Assembly (NCBI GenBank): GCA_023247595.1
Contig: JAHFGF010000105.1
Location: forward strand, 1-5,731
Direction: 5' to 3'
Source: Candidatus Omnitrophota bacterium
GTDB taxonomy: Bacteria > Omnitrophota > Koll11 > Zapsychrales > Fredricksoniimonadaceae
Length of the DNA: 5,731 nucleotides
In this document: piece by piece, positions 1 through 5,731 of the stretch
How the letters are laid out: each line of letters opens with the position of its first letter
Numbering within the stretch: the stretch's first letter is position 1
Translations under genes and position numbers: made by a program
The notes under the pieces: model-generated
The model's database searches: none
What the model was told of the DNA's origin: nothing
What the model saw: only the letters and a program-made list of their open reading frames with translations

Positions 1-936
1 AGCAAAATAGATAAGAAAAAACATCTGTTTCCAATTGCGCGAATGCTTAAGCAACAAATGTCCGGCATATCCGACAGCCACCAATGTAATGACCGGTGAT
101 AACAACATTAAGTCAATAAAATACCGAAACCACGGCCCGCTGGAATAATTTAGGGCATACGCATTGGCTTTATCCACAAAATGCGTGAGATAGGTCGCAT
201 GAATCAAAACTGAAAAATTCGCGAATCCTCCGAGCACAATCAGATAAAGAAGCACAACCGTCCCAATCGGGATCGTCCAGAATGCAATCAAATCTTTATA
301 AACAACCGGTACCTTAAAAAATCGCGCACACATCATAAAAATCGTTAGAAAAAGAAGTAAAAGCACCGATGATTCTTTAACCAAAAGCGCTAAAGTCAAA
401 AAAACAATCACCAGGCACATTTTAGCGAGGCTTCTCCTATTAAAATAATCCATCATCGCCCACACTGAACACGCCCAAAGCAAATTCAGGAAACTATCGC
501 TTAAAGCCACACATCCCATACCGAGCGTTAACGGTGACGTGCATAAAAGCAGAAGAAAACATACCGCAAATTCACGAGAAAATAATTTTCGGGCATAATA
601 AAAAGAAACCGCGCAAAGGGCAAGTAGCGATGCGTAGGAAATACTCACCAAAACAGAATAATAGGATCCAAAAATCTTAACTAGAAAAGCCGATAGAAAA
701 ACATAAACTAACCGGGCCGGCGAAGGATGATAACGATTTCCCTCGCTTTGGGCATACCATTGCACCAATTCCTGGACGCCCTGCACTCCGTTTTGAGCCA
801 CATGCTGGGCATATTGTAGGTAATAATATTCATCCGATCCTTTGCAATGAAGAGCCTCAGGCGTCAAGTAACGGCTGACCGCCAAAAGTAAAACTAAAAC
901 AAAAAAAATCATGATGCGATAAATTGATGCTGTCAT
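1..936 (-). CDS. Multipass membrane glycosyltransferase, GT-C fold (GT39/PMT/ArnT-like), C-terminus cut by window edge
   Basis: An unbroken reading frame starts at ATG 936-934 and runs 312 codons off the left edge, so no stop is seen. The protein is very hydrophobic, with about nine or ten likely membrane helices (roughly residues 6-22, 75-90, 92-113, 122-140, 145-162, 172-185, 187-203, 214-237, 270-293 and one starting near 303). After the first helix a non-membrane loop holds the acidic pair D35-E36 in GSDEYYYL, followed by HPSPARLVY (70-78). An acidic pair in this first loop is the usual catalytic or metal-binding site of GT-C enzymes, which move sugars from polyprenyl-phosphate donors on the outer face of the inner membrane. 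KESS (187-190) resembles the KE element common in family 39. Acceptor and donor cannot be told. A weak GGAA lies 6 nt before the ATG; M9 is an alternative start. It sits 159 bp downstream of the secretin on the same strand, and a link to secretion is unproven. Confidence 0.72.
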   Translation of the reverse strand, partial: MTASIYRIMIFFVLVLLLAVSRYLTPEALHCKGSDEYYYLQYAQHVAQNGVQGVQELVQWYAQSEGNRYHPSPARLVYVFLSAFLVKIFGSYYSVLVSISYASLLALCAVSFYYARKLFSREFAVCFLLLLCTSPLTLGMGCVALSDSFLNLLWACSVWAMMDYFNRRSLAKMCLVIVFLTLALLVKESSVLLLLFLTIFMMCARFFKVPVVYKDLIAFWTIPIGTVVLLYLIVLGGFANFSVLIHATYLTHFVDKANAYALNYSSGPWFRYFIDLMLLSPVITLVAVGYAGHLLLKHSRNWKQMFFLIYFA

Positions 937-990
937 AAATGTTCCAATATTTAATGTAGCCGCTACTTTTTTTAATTTGTTTCGACTTTC

Positions 991-1030
991 AAATTGCACA
1001 TGACAAACAAATTTATCATACATGCAATTT
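991..1030. repeat. Imperfect inverted repeat in the secretin-glycosyltransferase gap
   Basis: Arms AAATTGCA (991-998) and TGCAATTT (1023-1030) are perfect 8-bp complements. After a small asymmetric bulge they continue with ATGA (1000-1003) against TCAT (1016-1019), around a 12-nt AT-rich loop. On the plus strand a run of seven T (1028-1034) overlaps the right arm, as in an intrinsic terminator. On the minus strand, where both flanking genes are read, only three T follow. The stem is AT-rich. It may be a weak terminator, an operator, or chance in AT-rich DNA; a palindrome GTAGC-C-GCTAC (956-966) lies between it and the glycosyltransferase start. Confidence 0.35.
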
Positions 1031-1095
1031 TTTTAAACAAAACAGGAATGTTTAGGAATTATCAGAAAGAAATCCAGTGTAATAGTCTGGTAATC

Positions 1096-2664
1096 TTATT
1101 CCGATGATGAATACTTTTTGGAATGGGTTTCATCCGCCGGCACATCACCAGTGATGATGCGCGGAGTTAGAAAGACCACAATTTCGGTCTTACGTTTGAG
1201 GTCGTCACTGTTTCGAAAGGCCGCTCCAAGAACAGGGATACTGCCCAAAAGCGGAACTTTATTTTTAGTCAAAATCGTTTCTTCTTTAATAAGCCCGCCG
1301 ATGACAATCGTGATGCCGTCTTTAACGGTAACTGTTGTTTCCGCCTCTGAGGTATCGACCACGGGAATGGAATTATTGTTCCCTGTCTTAAGCGTGCGGG
1401 TAACGGAACTGACTTCGGGTTTTAATTTCATCGTGATGAAATTATCTTTATGAATTTGCGGAGTGACATAAAGCTTAACACCGACCTCAATAAAATTAAC
1501 ACTTTCAGCTACCGTTGTCGGCCCGGATGACGGTGTCGTGGTGCTGGACGTCACATACGGCTCGGTTGACCCGACCAAAATCTTTGCTTCCTGGCCGTTG
1601 AGTGTGGTGATACGCGGGCTAGAAAGAATATTAGTCGATCCTTCCGAATCCAGCGCCTGCAAAAGAACCTGATAGTTATCACTGGACAATGTCCCGACAC
1701 TCATCGTCCCGCTTTTATCATTAGCGCCCAACAGATCAAAGTTGCTGTTGATATCCATCTTGTGAAATTTGTCAACCACCGCTTCCCAGTCCACGCCGAG
1801 TTTCTGCTGATCGCTTAAAATAATCTGAACAATCTTGGCCTCAATTAAAACCTGCTGGCGTTTGATATCAAAAGTCTTAATCAAATTAGACATCTGTGCA
1901 ATTTTTTCCTTAGTGTCCGTAACGATGATTTGATTGGTAGCTTCATCGAATTTGACACTTCCCTTCTTGGATAACAGAGACGCGTCAAACTTCTCGGCAA
2001 CTTCCTTGGCTTTGGCATAACTTAATTCGAAAACTTTAACGGTCATGGGCTTGTCGACTTCATTAATAAGCTGTTCCATCAAGCTAATCTGCGCCGGTGA
2101 ATCCATAAGGACAAGTGTATTAGAACCAGAATCTGAAATAATTTTTCCAGTGGAACTTTTGACCTGATTTAATACGTTGAGCATGTCGGTCACATCGGTG
2201 TAGACAAGACGTCTGATTTTGGTGCGGACATCCCCTCCGAACACCTGGCCAAAACGGCGTTCATATTCCTGCGCCGGCATTATTTGGATGACACCATCTT
2301 TAACCGCATAGGCGAGATTATTGGCCTCCAGAATAATGCGCATCACATCTTTAAGTTTGACATTCTTCAAATAAATAGTCACCTGCCCGGCAATCCCCTG
2401 GCCAGCGATGATATTTAAACCTGTTTTCTCTGAAAGCACTTTAAATACTTCCGCCATCGGCATGTCCTTAAACTGCAGGACATCAACCATAGCGTCATCA
2501 CTAATTGCGGATTTCGAGAGATTAAACGCGTTTGAAACTTTTGCTGATGAAACATTTTCGGATTGCCCTTCTTGAGAAGGTGAAACGGTTTCATTTTGAG
2601 ACCAAGCCGATGAGGCTAGAATCAACAGAAGCGCTGTCACAATAAGTTGTTTACGAATATTCAT
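1096..2664 (-). CDS. gspD: Outer-membrane secretin, GspD/PilQ family
   Basis: This is the multimeric outer-membrane channel of a type II secretion or type IV pilus-like machine. Counting from ATG 2664-2662 it has 522 residues. It starts with a classical signal peptide (MNIRKQ, then a Leu/Ile/Ala core, likely cut between S22 and Q23). A Ser/Asn/Gln-rich linker follows to about 55. Next come an STN-like N-domain (about 61-129, PilQ-like in wording: GLNIIAG, VTIYLKNVKLKDVM), two secretin_N-type ring domains (about 149-205 and 207-268), and the secretin barrel (about 271-505). Barrel hallmarks are QVLIEAKIVQI, ILSSPRITTLNGQEAKI, the likely gate VGSTEPYV, VTPQI, and the signature VPLLGSIPVLGAAFR followed by LTPRI. 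The tail after LTPRI is only about 20 residues, with no evident long pilotin-binding domain, and no lipobox Cys is present. A TTG at 2709-2707 would add 15 residues and has a better ribosome site (AAGGG), but M16 of that form opens a textbook signal peptide, so ATG is preferred. Family is certain; GspD versus PilQ is not. Confidence 0.93.
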   Translation of the reverse strand: MNIRKQLIVTALLLILASSAWSQNETVSPSQEGQSENVSSAKVSNAFNLSKSAISDDAMVDVLQFKDMPMAEVFKVLSEKTGLNIIAGQGIAGQVTIYLKNVKLKDVMRIILEANNLAYAVKDGVIQIMPAQEYERRFGQVFGGDVRTKIRRLVYTDVTDMLNVLNQVKSSTGKIISDSGSNTLVLMDSPAQISLMEQLINEVDKPMTVKVFELSYAKAKEVAEKFDASLLSKKGSVKFDEATNQIIVTDTKEKIAQMSNLIKTFDIKRQQVLIEAKIVQIILSDQQKLGVDWEAVVDKFHKMDINSNFDLLGANDKSGTMSVGTLSSDNYQVLLQALDSEGSTNILSSPRITTLNGQEAKILVGSTEPYVTSSTTTPSSGPTTVAESVNFIEVGVKLYVTPQIHKDNFITMKLKPEVSSVTRTLKTGNNNSIPVVDTSEAETTVTVKDGITIVIGGLIKEETILTKNKVPLLGSIPVLGAAFRNSDDLKRKTEIVVFLTPRIITGDVPADETHSKKYSSSE

Positions 2665-2701
2665 TTCAACCCATTCTAAAGTAAGATTAAAAAATTTCCT
2701 T

Positions 2702-2718
2702 GGGCTCAAATCAAGCCC
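2702..2718 (-). promoter_or_regulatory. Leader hairpin over a possible Shine-Dalgarno site before the secretin
   Basis: On the minus strand GGGCTT (2718-2713) pairs with GAGCCC (2707-2702), five Watson-Crick pairs plus one T-G wobble, around a 5-nt GATTT loop. The left arm takes up the GGG of the Shine-Dalgarno-like AAGGG (2720-2716), and the possible TTG start (2709-2707) spans loop and right arm. Six T follow after a 7-nt gap, too far for a standard terminator. The pairing is seen; a control role is inference. Confidence 0.35.
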
Positions 2719-2744
2719 TTCTTAAAGACAAAAAATACGTCGCA

Positions 2745-2773
2745 AGTATAGCATTTATTACTGTTATTATCCA
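2745..2773 (-). promoter_or_regulatory. Candidate sigma-70 promoter for the secretin gene
   Basis: Read on the minus strand, TGGATA (2773-2768, 4 of 6 to the -35 consensus) is followed by a 17-bp spacer and TATACT (2750-2745, 5 of 6 to the -10 consensus). The -10 is preceded by TGC, giving the extended -10 form TGnTATAcT. Start would fall near 2738, leaving a leader of about 75 nt before ATG 2664. It lies wholly in the non-coding gap after the gspC-like stop, in AT-rich DNA. This would let the secretin be transcribed apart from the upstream genes. Confidence 0.45.
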
Positions 2774-2784
2774 TTTTATACGTT

Positions 2785-2805
2785 ATTAAGCTATTAAATT
2801 AAGCT
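2785..2805. repeat. 8-bp direct repeat upstream of the secretin promoter
   Basis: ATTAAGCT occurs exactly at 2785-2792 and again at 2798-2805, a 13-bp repeat period, with the second copy touching the stop codon of the gspC-like gene. The repeats lie 11 bp upstream of the candidate -35 box, where an UP element or activator site could sit. In such AT-rich DNA chance is a real alternative. Confidence 0.4.
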
Positions 2806-3356
2806 CACTTTTTCTGAGCATTGGTTTCAAATTTAAGACCCACTTGCTTCCCCTCATACATAAACCAAGCCGCGTTATTTTCAACTCTAATTAATCGCGC
2901 ATCGCCTAAACTATCCCCTAACGACAAAACCTGCATTCCCGGTGGATTGAGAACCTTCACAACAGCTCGCGGATCATTATCAACCATCACTCCGATCAAT
3001 TGATAACCCTCTCCCCACGATGCAATCGGAACATTGTTAACATTGGCGGATTCTATGGTCGCTTCCAAAAGCTTTTCTTCATCCGTCTTAAAAATGTCCC
3101 GTCCGGAGAAAGAAGGCGCATAGGTATCAAAAGGCAGCCAAACTTCATTAGGCACCCAATTGTCCGACGCTTGTGCAGGCAGACCGCGCGGGATTTCAAC
3201 GGATGCGGGAGGAACTGGTGTCATTCGTTCCTTTACAGAAAAACCCGCAAACCCCAATCCCGCGATCACAAAAACAACCGTTAAAATATCCCACAGACCG
3301 ACGGAAAATTGACGCTGACCGTTATCCATGTTTTTTGTTTGTTTGTGTTGAATCAT
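2805..3356 (-). CDS. gspC: Short GspC/PilP-like inner-membrane connector with HR-type domain
   Basis: Proteins of this group link the inner-membrane platform to the periplasmic ring of the secretin. This one has 183 residues: a short polar N-terminus, one membrane helix (about 21-39), a Pro-rich stretch (47-60), the motif FSGRDIFK (83-90), which resembles the RNLF element of GspC, and a small beta-rich domain (about 117-176: YQLIGVMVD, RAVVKV, VLSLGDSLGDARLIRV, YEGKQVGLKF). That pattern of LxG, a central LGDxL and a closing xGxxxxL fits the homology region (HR) shared by GspC and PilP. It ends soon after, so the PDZ domain of many GspC proteins is missing. There is no Cys, so it is not a PilP-style lipoprotein. 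It starts 7 nt after the gspM stop with only a weak GAG ribosome site; M10 (3329) is an alternative start. Its place between the GspM-like and secretin genes supports the call. Confidence 0.72.
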   Translation of the reverse strand: MIQHKQTKNMDNGQRQFSVGLWDILTVVFVIAGLGFAGFSVKERMTPVPPASVEIPRGLPAQASDNWVPNEVWLPFDTYAPSFSGRDIFKTDEEKLLEATIESANVNNVPIASWGEGYQLIGVMVDNDPRAVVKVLNPPGMQVLSLGDSLGDARLIRVENNAAWFMYEGKQVGLKFETNAQKK

Positions 3357-3363
3357 ATTAAAC

Positions 3364-3954
3364 TCATGGCTGTGCCATTGATTTTTCCTGATTGCCCGCC
3401 GTATTATTTTCCTTTTCCACAGACGGAATATAAAACCTTACAACCGCAATTTTGGCTAATAACTTCTGCGGCTCTCCGATGAGTTTTTCAAACTCAAACC
3501 GCGTGATGCGTAAATCGTGCGGCGGCGTTTGCAAAACATGAATAAAAGCAAGGATGTCCAAAAAATTACCGTCCACGGTAAGGCTGATGGTCAACTGGTT
3601 ATATTCCCCGACTTTAAGCGCTCCCTGGGGTTTCATTTCAGTAACACGAATAGGCGTTCCGCGCGCGGCGTTTTCAATTTCAGTCAGAATTGTGGACATA
3701 GCTTCTTCATTAGTCGTATTCTGACGCATACTCTTAATCGTATCGCTAAAACCTTCGGCCCAACGACGTTCTTTTTGAATCACCTTCTCTTGTCCACCCA
3801 GCTCTTTTTTTGCCAGACGAATTTCCACATCCAGCTGCTGACGCTTGGCCAGTGAAGGACGATAGATAAGCGCGTAGCCTCCATAGACAAAACAAACTAT
3901 CAGTAAAAAAACAAAGATGACTTGTTCCCTGGCTGTCAGTTGATAAACGTTCAT
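3364..3954 (-). CDS. gspM: GspM/PilO-like inner-membrane assembly-platform protein
   Basis: This is the bitopic partner of GspL/PilN in the inner-membrane platform. The 196 residues show a short cytoplasmic N-terminus (MNVYQLTAREQ), one membrane helix (about 12-30), the YRPSL exit typical of the family, a charged coiled-coil-like segment (about 33-70), and a periplasmic domain (about 84-177) with alternating strands and helices that fits the ferredoxin-like fold of PilO/GspM. Recognisable parts are EEAMSTILTEIENAARG, LTISLTVDGNFLDILAFIHVLQ and LRITRFEFEK. A polar tail closes the protein. Its ATG overlaps the TGA of the gspL-like gene (ATGA, 3954-3951), which implies translational coupling. 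A Shine-Dalgarno-like GGGAG lies about 10 nt upstream inside the last gspL codons. Length is ordinary for PilO and a little long for GspM. The choice between the two names is a matter of system, not of fold. Confidence 0.82.
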   Translation of the reverse strand: MNVYQLTAREQVIFVFLLIVCFVYGGYALIYRPSLAKRQQLDVEIRLAKKELGGQEKVIQKERRWAEGFSDTIKSMRQNTTNEEAMSTILTEIENAARGTPIRVTEMKPQGALKVGEYNQLTISLTVDGNFLDILAFIHVLQTPPHDLRITRFEFEKLIGEPQKLLAKIAVVRFYIPSVEKENNTAGNQEKSMAQP

Positions 3955-5351
3955 GGTTTAGCTTCTCCCTGTTTACTCAACTGGCAGACAATTTTAAATT
4001 CCGTATATTCCATAGCCAAACGCTGGGGACGGTTGGCATACTGTAGCGTAACGTCTTTGAACAAAGACGAATTCATCATAGCTTTTTGAATTACGCCCAC
4101 ATCAGCACTTTCTTTGGACTGGCCGATAACGACTAATTGTCCGTCGATAAACTGCACTTGAGTCAAAACCGCGGTGGCTGGCAAAATTTGGTAAAGCTCT
4201 TTAAAAAGTTCAGCGATCACAAGCCGATTTTTACGGTCGTTGGAAATAAAATCATACAATTGCAGATTTCGACGGGCTTCGTGAAATCGCGTCTGCGTTT
4301 CAGCCAGCTTTTGGCGGACTGCGCGCAATTCGGTTTCTTTACTTGTCATCTTTTGCTTCATCAAAAAAGCAAACGCCCCGATTAAAAATAACAACGCCAC
4401 GGCCATCCGTAAAATCGCAAACTTTTGCCGACGCGTGTGCTGAACATGATGCACCGATAAAGGCGTTAAATCCGGACCGAAGTCAGATGCAAAAGCCATT
4501 CCTAAACCGGCGCATAAAGAAATCGCGCTGGTTTGCGTTGTTTTTTCCTTTTGTCCTTGCCCTTCTTCAAAATCTTCTAAAACAACTTCCTGACATGGTG
4601 CTTTGATTTTTTCCGACAAGACTTTTTTGATCAAATCCCATTGTTGAGGAAGACCAGTTAAGATAACTTTCGATAAAGCAGCCTCCGGATAATTTTTCAT
4701 AAACGCTTGAAGAGTCAAATCCACCTGCAAAGCCAGGCTATTTTTATCATTGCTTGAAATCCCTCTGGCAAAGCGAAGCTGTTTGTCTTTACAAAAACAT
4801 AAATCCATACCCTCATCATCACAATCAAAAATAAGAACCCAAGAATTCGCATCCGCGGCAAATTGCCGGGCATGCCAAGCCGCCACACCAAAGGCACTGA
4901 CCGAACAGCGTCCAGATTTTAAGCCGGAATGACTGACCACATCCAGACATTCCTGCACCATCTTTAATCGCGCCAAGGCAACAACCACCCTGGTTTGACC
5001 CTGAGCATCCACTCCTGCCTGATACAATTCAAAAACAACGTCATCCGACGAAAATGGAAGTCCGCGCAACGCTTGAAGCTCTACCATCCGGCGCAGTTCA
5101 TCTTGTTTTTTCGATGGCAGAGAGAAATATTTAAAAATAACCTGCCGCCTCGGCAAAACAACAATCACATCGGATTTTTGTCCAGAACCAAAATTTTGTA
5201 AACTTTGAATAACATTACTTGAAAGACTTCCTTCTTCAATACCGCTGAAGGCAGACAAAGAAATACCCTTGCGCCCCAATGAAGGCCGCACGGCTATCAC
5301 CTGAACGCCTACTTGCGTAAATTTTAATATAATACGATTATCTGTCATCAT
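3951..5351 (-). CDS. gspL: GspL-like protein: PilM-type actin-fold domain fused to PilN-type membrane/periplasmic domain
   Basis: GspL ties the cytoplasmic secretion ATPase to the inner-membrane platform. The 466 residues begin with a cytoplasmic actin-like domain (about 5-290): an N-terminal strand pair, DVIVVLPRRQVIFKYFSLPS (61-80), RRMVELQALRGLPF (87-100, a PilM-like segment), VLIFDCDDEGMDLCF (172-186, in place of the usual D-G phosphate loop), VILTGLPQ (229-236) and SLCAGLGMAF (278-287). Then DLTP (294-297) in a basic stretch recalls the NLLP peptide at the start of PilN. One membrane helix (about 311-331), a coiled-coil-like stretch (335-368) and a PilN/ferredoxin-like periplasmic domain (about 375-457) follow. 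At 466 residues it is longer than typical GspL, which I recall as about 400. It starts 20 nt after the gspK stop at tandem ATG codons (5351, 5348) behind a weak GGTGA. Nucleotide binding is uncertain because the phosphate loop is atypical. Confidence 0.82.
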   Translation of the reverse strand: MMTDNRIILKFTQVGVQVIAVRPSLGRKGISLSAFSGIEEGSLSSNVIQSLQNFGSGQKSDVIVVLPRRQVIFKYFSLPSKKQDELRRMVELQALRGLPFSSDDVVFELYQAGVDAQGQTRVVVALARLKMVQECLDVVSHSGLKSGRCSVSAFGVAAWHARQFAADANSWVLIFDCDDEGMDLCFCKDKQLRFARGISSNDKNSLALQVDLTLQAFMKNYPEAALSKVILTGLPQQWDLIKKVLSEKIKAPCQEVVLEDFEEGQGQKEKTTQTSAISLCAGLGMAFASDFGPDLTPLSVHHVQHTRRQKFAILRMAVALLFLIGAFAFLMKQKMTSKETELRAVRQKLAETQTRFHEARRNLQLYDFISNDRKNRLVIAELFKELYQILPATAVLTQVQFIDGQLVVIGQSKESADVGVIQKAMMNSSLFKDVTLQYANRPQRLAMEYTEFKIVCQLSKQGEAKP

Positions 5352-5371
5352 TCACCAATAGATACAACTGC

Positions 5372-5731
5372 TTACCTGATCCTCTGCCAATACATAATTT
5401 TACCGTCTTTACGGGAAAGAACTGCCTCAGCGAGAAAGGAGGCACCGCTTTGTTCATCAACACCACGCACACCCAGACGTAAAAGTTGTGAAACCTTAAC
5501 GCGGTATCCTTCCAATTGGGCCATCAACGCGTTTTCCCGGCTGTTGAGACTCAATTCCTTTTTTTCCACAACCCGGTCATCTGACGTTCCGTCTTTGCCA
5601 TCAAAACCTCGCCGATAACTTAAAATTTTTTCAACCAAAGTATCCGCGTCGGACAATTCTGTGTTGGTTCTGTTTCCGGTAAAAAGCCGTACCAGACTGC
5701 GCAGCGCCCGCGGTGTTGCGGTGTTGATATT
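5372..5731 (-). CDS. gspK: GspK-type minor pseudopilin, C-terminal part; N-terminus beyond the window
   Basis: GspK caps the tip of the pseudopilus together with GspI and GspJ. Only the last 119 residues are present; the frame is open to the right edge, so the prepilin leader and helix are not seen. The visible part begins with NINTATPRALRSL, the NxNTA element of the GspK helix-hairpin-helix region, which is the main basis for the call. Next come a helix (DADTLVEKILSYRRG, 28-42), an Asp/Gly loop (FDGKDGTSDDR, 43-53) resembling a calcium-type loop, a KEL segment and a final strand-rich part (SFLAEAVLSRKDGKIMYWQRI) typical of a pseudopilin C-terminus. A TTG at 5656 lies inside the domain and is not the true start. 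Stop TAA at 5374-5372 is 20 nt before the gspL-like gene, so the two are probably co-transcribed. Confidence 0.8.
   Translation of the reverse strand, partial: NINTATPRALRSLVRLFTGNRTNTELSDADTLVEKILSYRRGFDGKDGTSDDRVVEKKELSLNSRENALMAQLEGYRVKVSQLLRLGVRGVDEQSGASFLAEAVLSRKDGKIMYWQRIR

Noticed and set aside
1012..1045. Possible promoter for the glycosyltransferase gene (TATGAT on the minus strand at 1020-1015)
   Set aside because: No acceptable -35 box at 16-18 bp; the best candidates are TTGTTT at 14 bp or TGTTTT at 18 bp. In AT-rich DNA this is not enough.
1079..1095. Short CCAG/CTGG hairpin just after the secretin stop as a terminator
   Set aside because: Only four base pairs, a 9-nt loop and a broken T-rich tail (ATTTCTTTCTG); too weak to call.
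1118..1453. Plus-strand open frame of 111 codons opposite the secretin
   Set aside because: It lies fully inside the conserved secretin barrel region on the other strand, shows no family resemblance, and follows from codon bias of the real gene.
3327..3350. GTTT-type short repeat near the start of the GspC-like gene
   Set aside because: Only about three imperfect units inside or just before the coding start; explained by Lys/Gln/His/Thr codons and low complexity.
3517..3855. Plus-strand open frame of 112 codons opposite the GspM-like gene
   Set aside because: Antisense to a well-supported gene, with no recognisable domain and no clear ribosome site.
1..5731. A wholly new defence, mobile or RNA-based system
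   Set aside because: All long frames are explained by known secretion/pilus families and a glycosyltransferase. No tRNA or rRNA, transposase, CRISPR-like repeats or long structured non-coding region were seen.

Overview
The window carries one side of an envelope-spanning secretion or pilus apparatus from a diderm (Gram-negative type) bacterium. Every gene I can support lies on the minus strand, so transcription runs from high to low coordinates. The organism cannot be named from this sequence. Moderate-to-low GC, a PilM-PilN-like fused GspL, a short GspC without a PDZ domain and a PilQ-flavoured secretin next to a GspK suggest a lineage outside the well-studied Gammaproteobacteria. An uncultured PVC-group or Omnitrophota-like bacterium is a guess from gene style only.

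Layout in transcription order. (1) 5731-5372: C-terminal 119 residues of a GspK-type minor pseudopilin, cut by the window edge. (2) 5351-3951: GspL-like protein in which a PilM-like actin-fold domain is joined to a PilN-like membrane and periplasmic domain. (3) 3954-3364: GspM/PilO-like inner-membrane protein, overlapping gene 2 by 4 nt (ATGA). (4) 3356-2805: short membrane-anchored GspC/PilP-like protein with an HR-type domain. (5) An AT-rich gap at 2804-2665 with a good candidate sigma-70 promoter, an 8-bp direct repeat and a leader hairpin. (6) 2664-1096: outer-membrane secretin, GspD/PilQ type. (7) A 159-bp AT-rich gap at 1095-937 with inverted repeats. (8) 936-1: N-terminal 312 residues of a multipass GT-C fold (family 39/PMT-like) glycosyltransferase, running off the left edge.

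Together genes 1-6 give a pseudopilus tip subunit (K), the inner-membrane assembly platform (L, M), the connector (C/P) and the outer-membrane channel (D/Q). The order K-L-M-C-D matches pilM-N-O-P-Q with M and N fused, placed directly after gspK. It differs from the classical gspC-D-E-F-G-H-I-J-K-L-M order. The ATPase, platform protein GspF and major pseudopilin are not in the window; if present they probably lie beyond the right edge. I see no RNA genes, mobile elements, CRISPR arrays or plus-strand genes. The families themselves are known; the mosaic architecture and the separate control region in front of the secretin are what deserve a second look.
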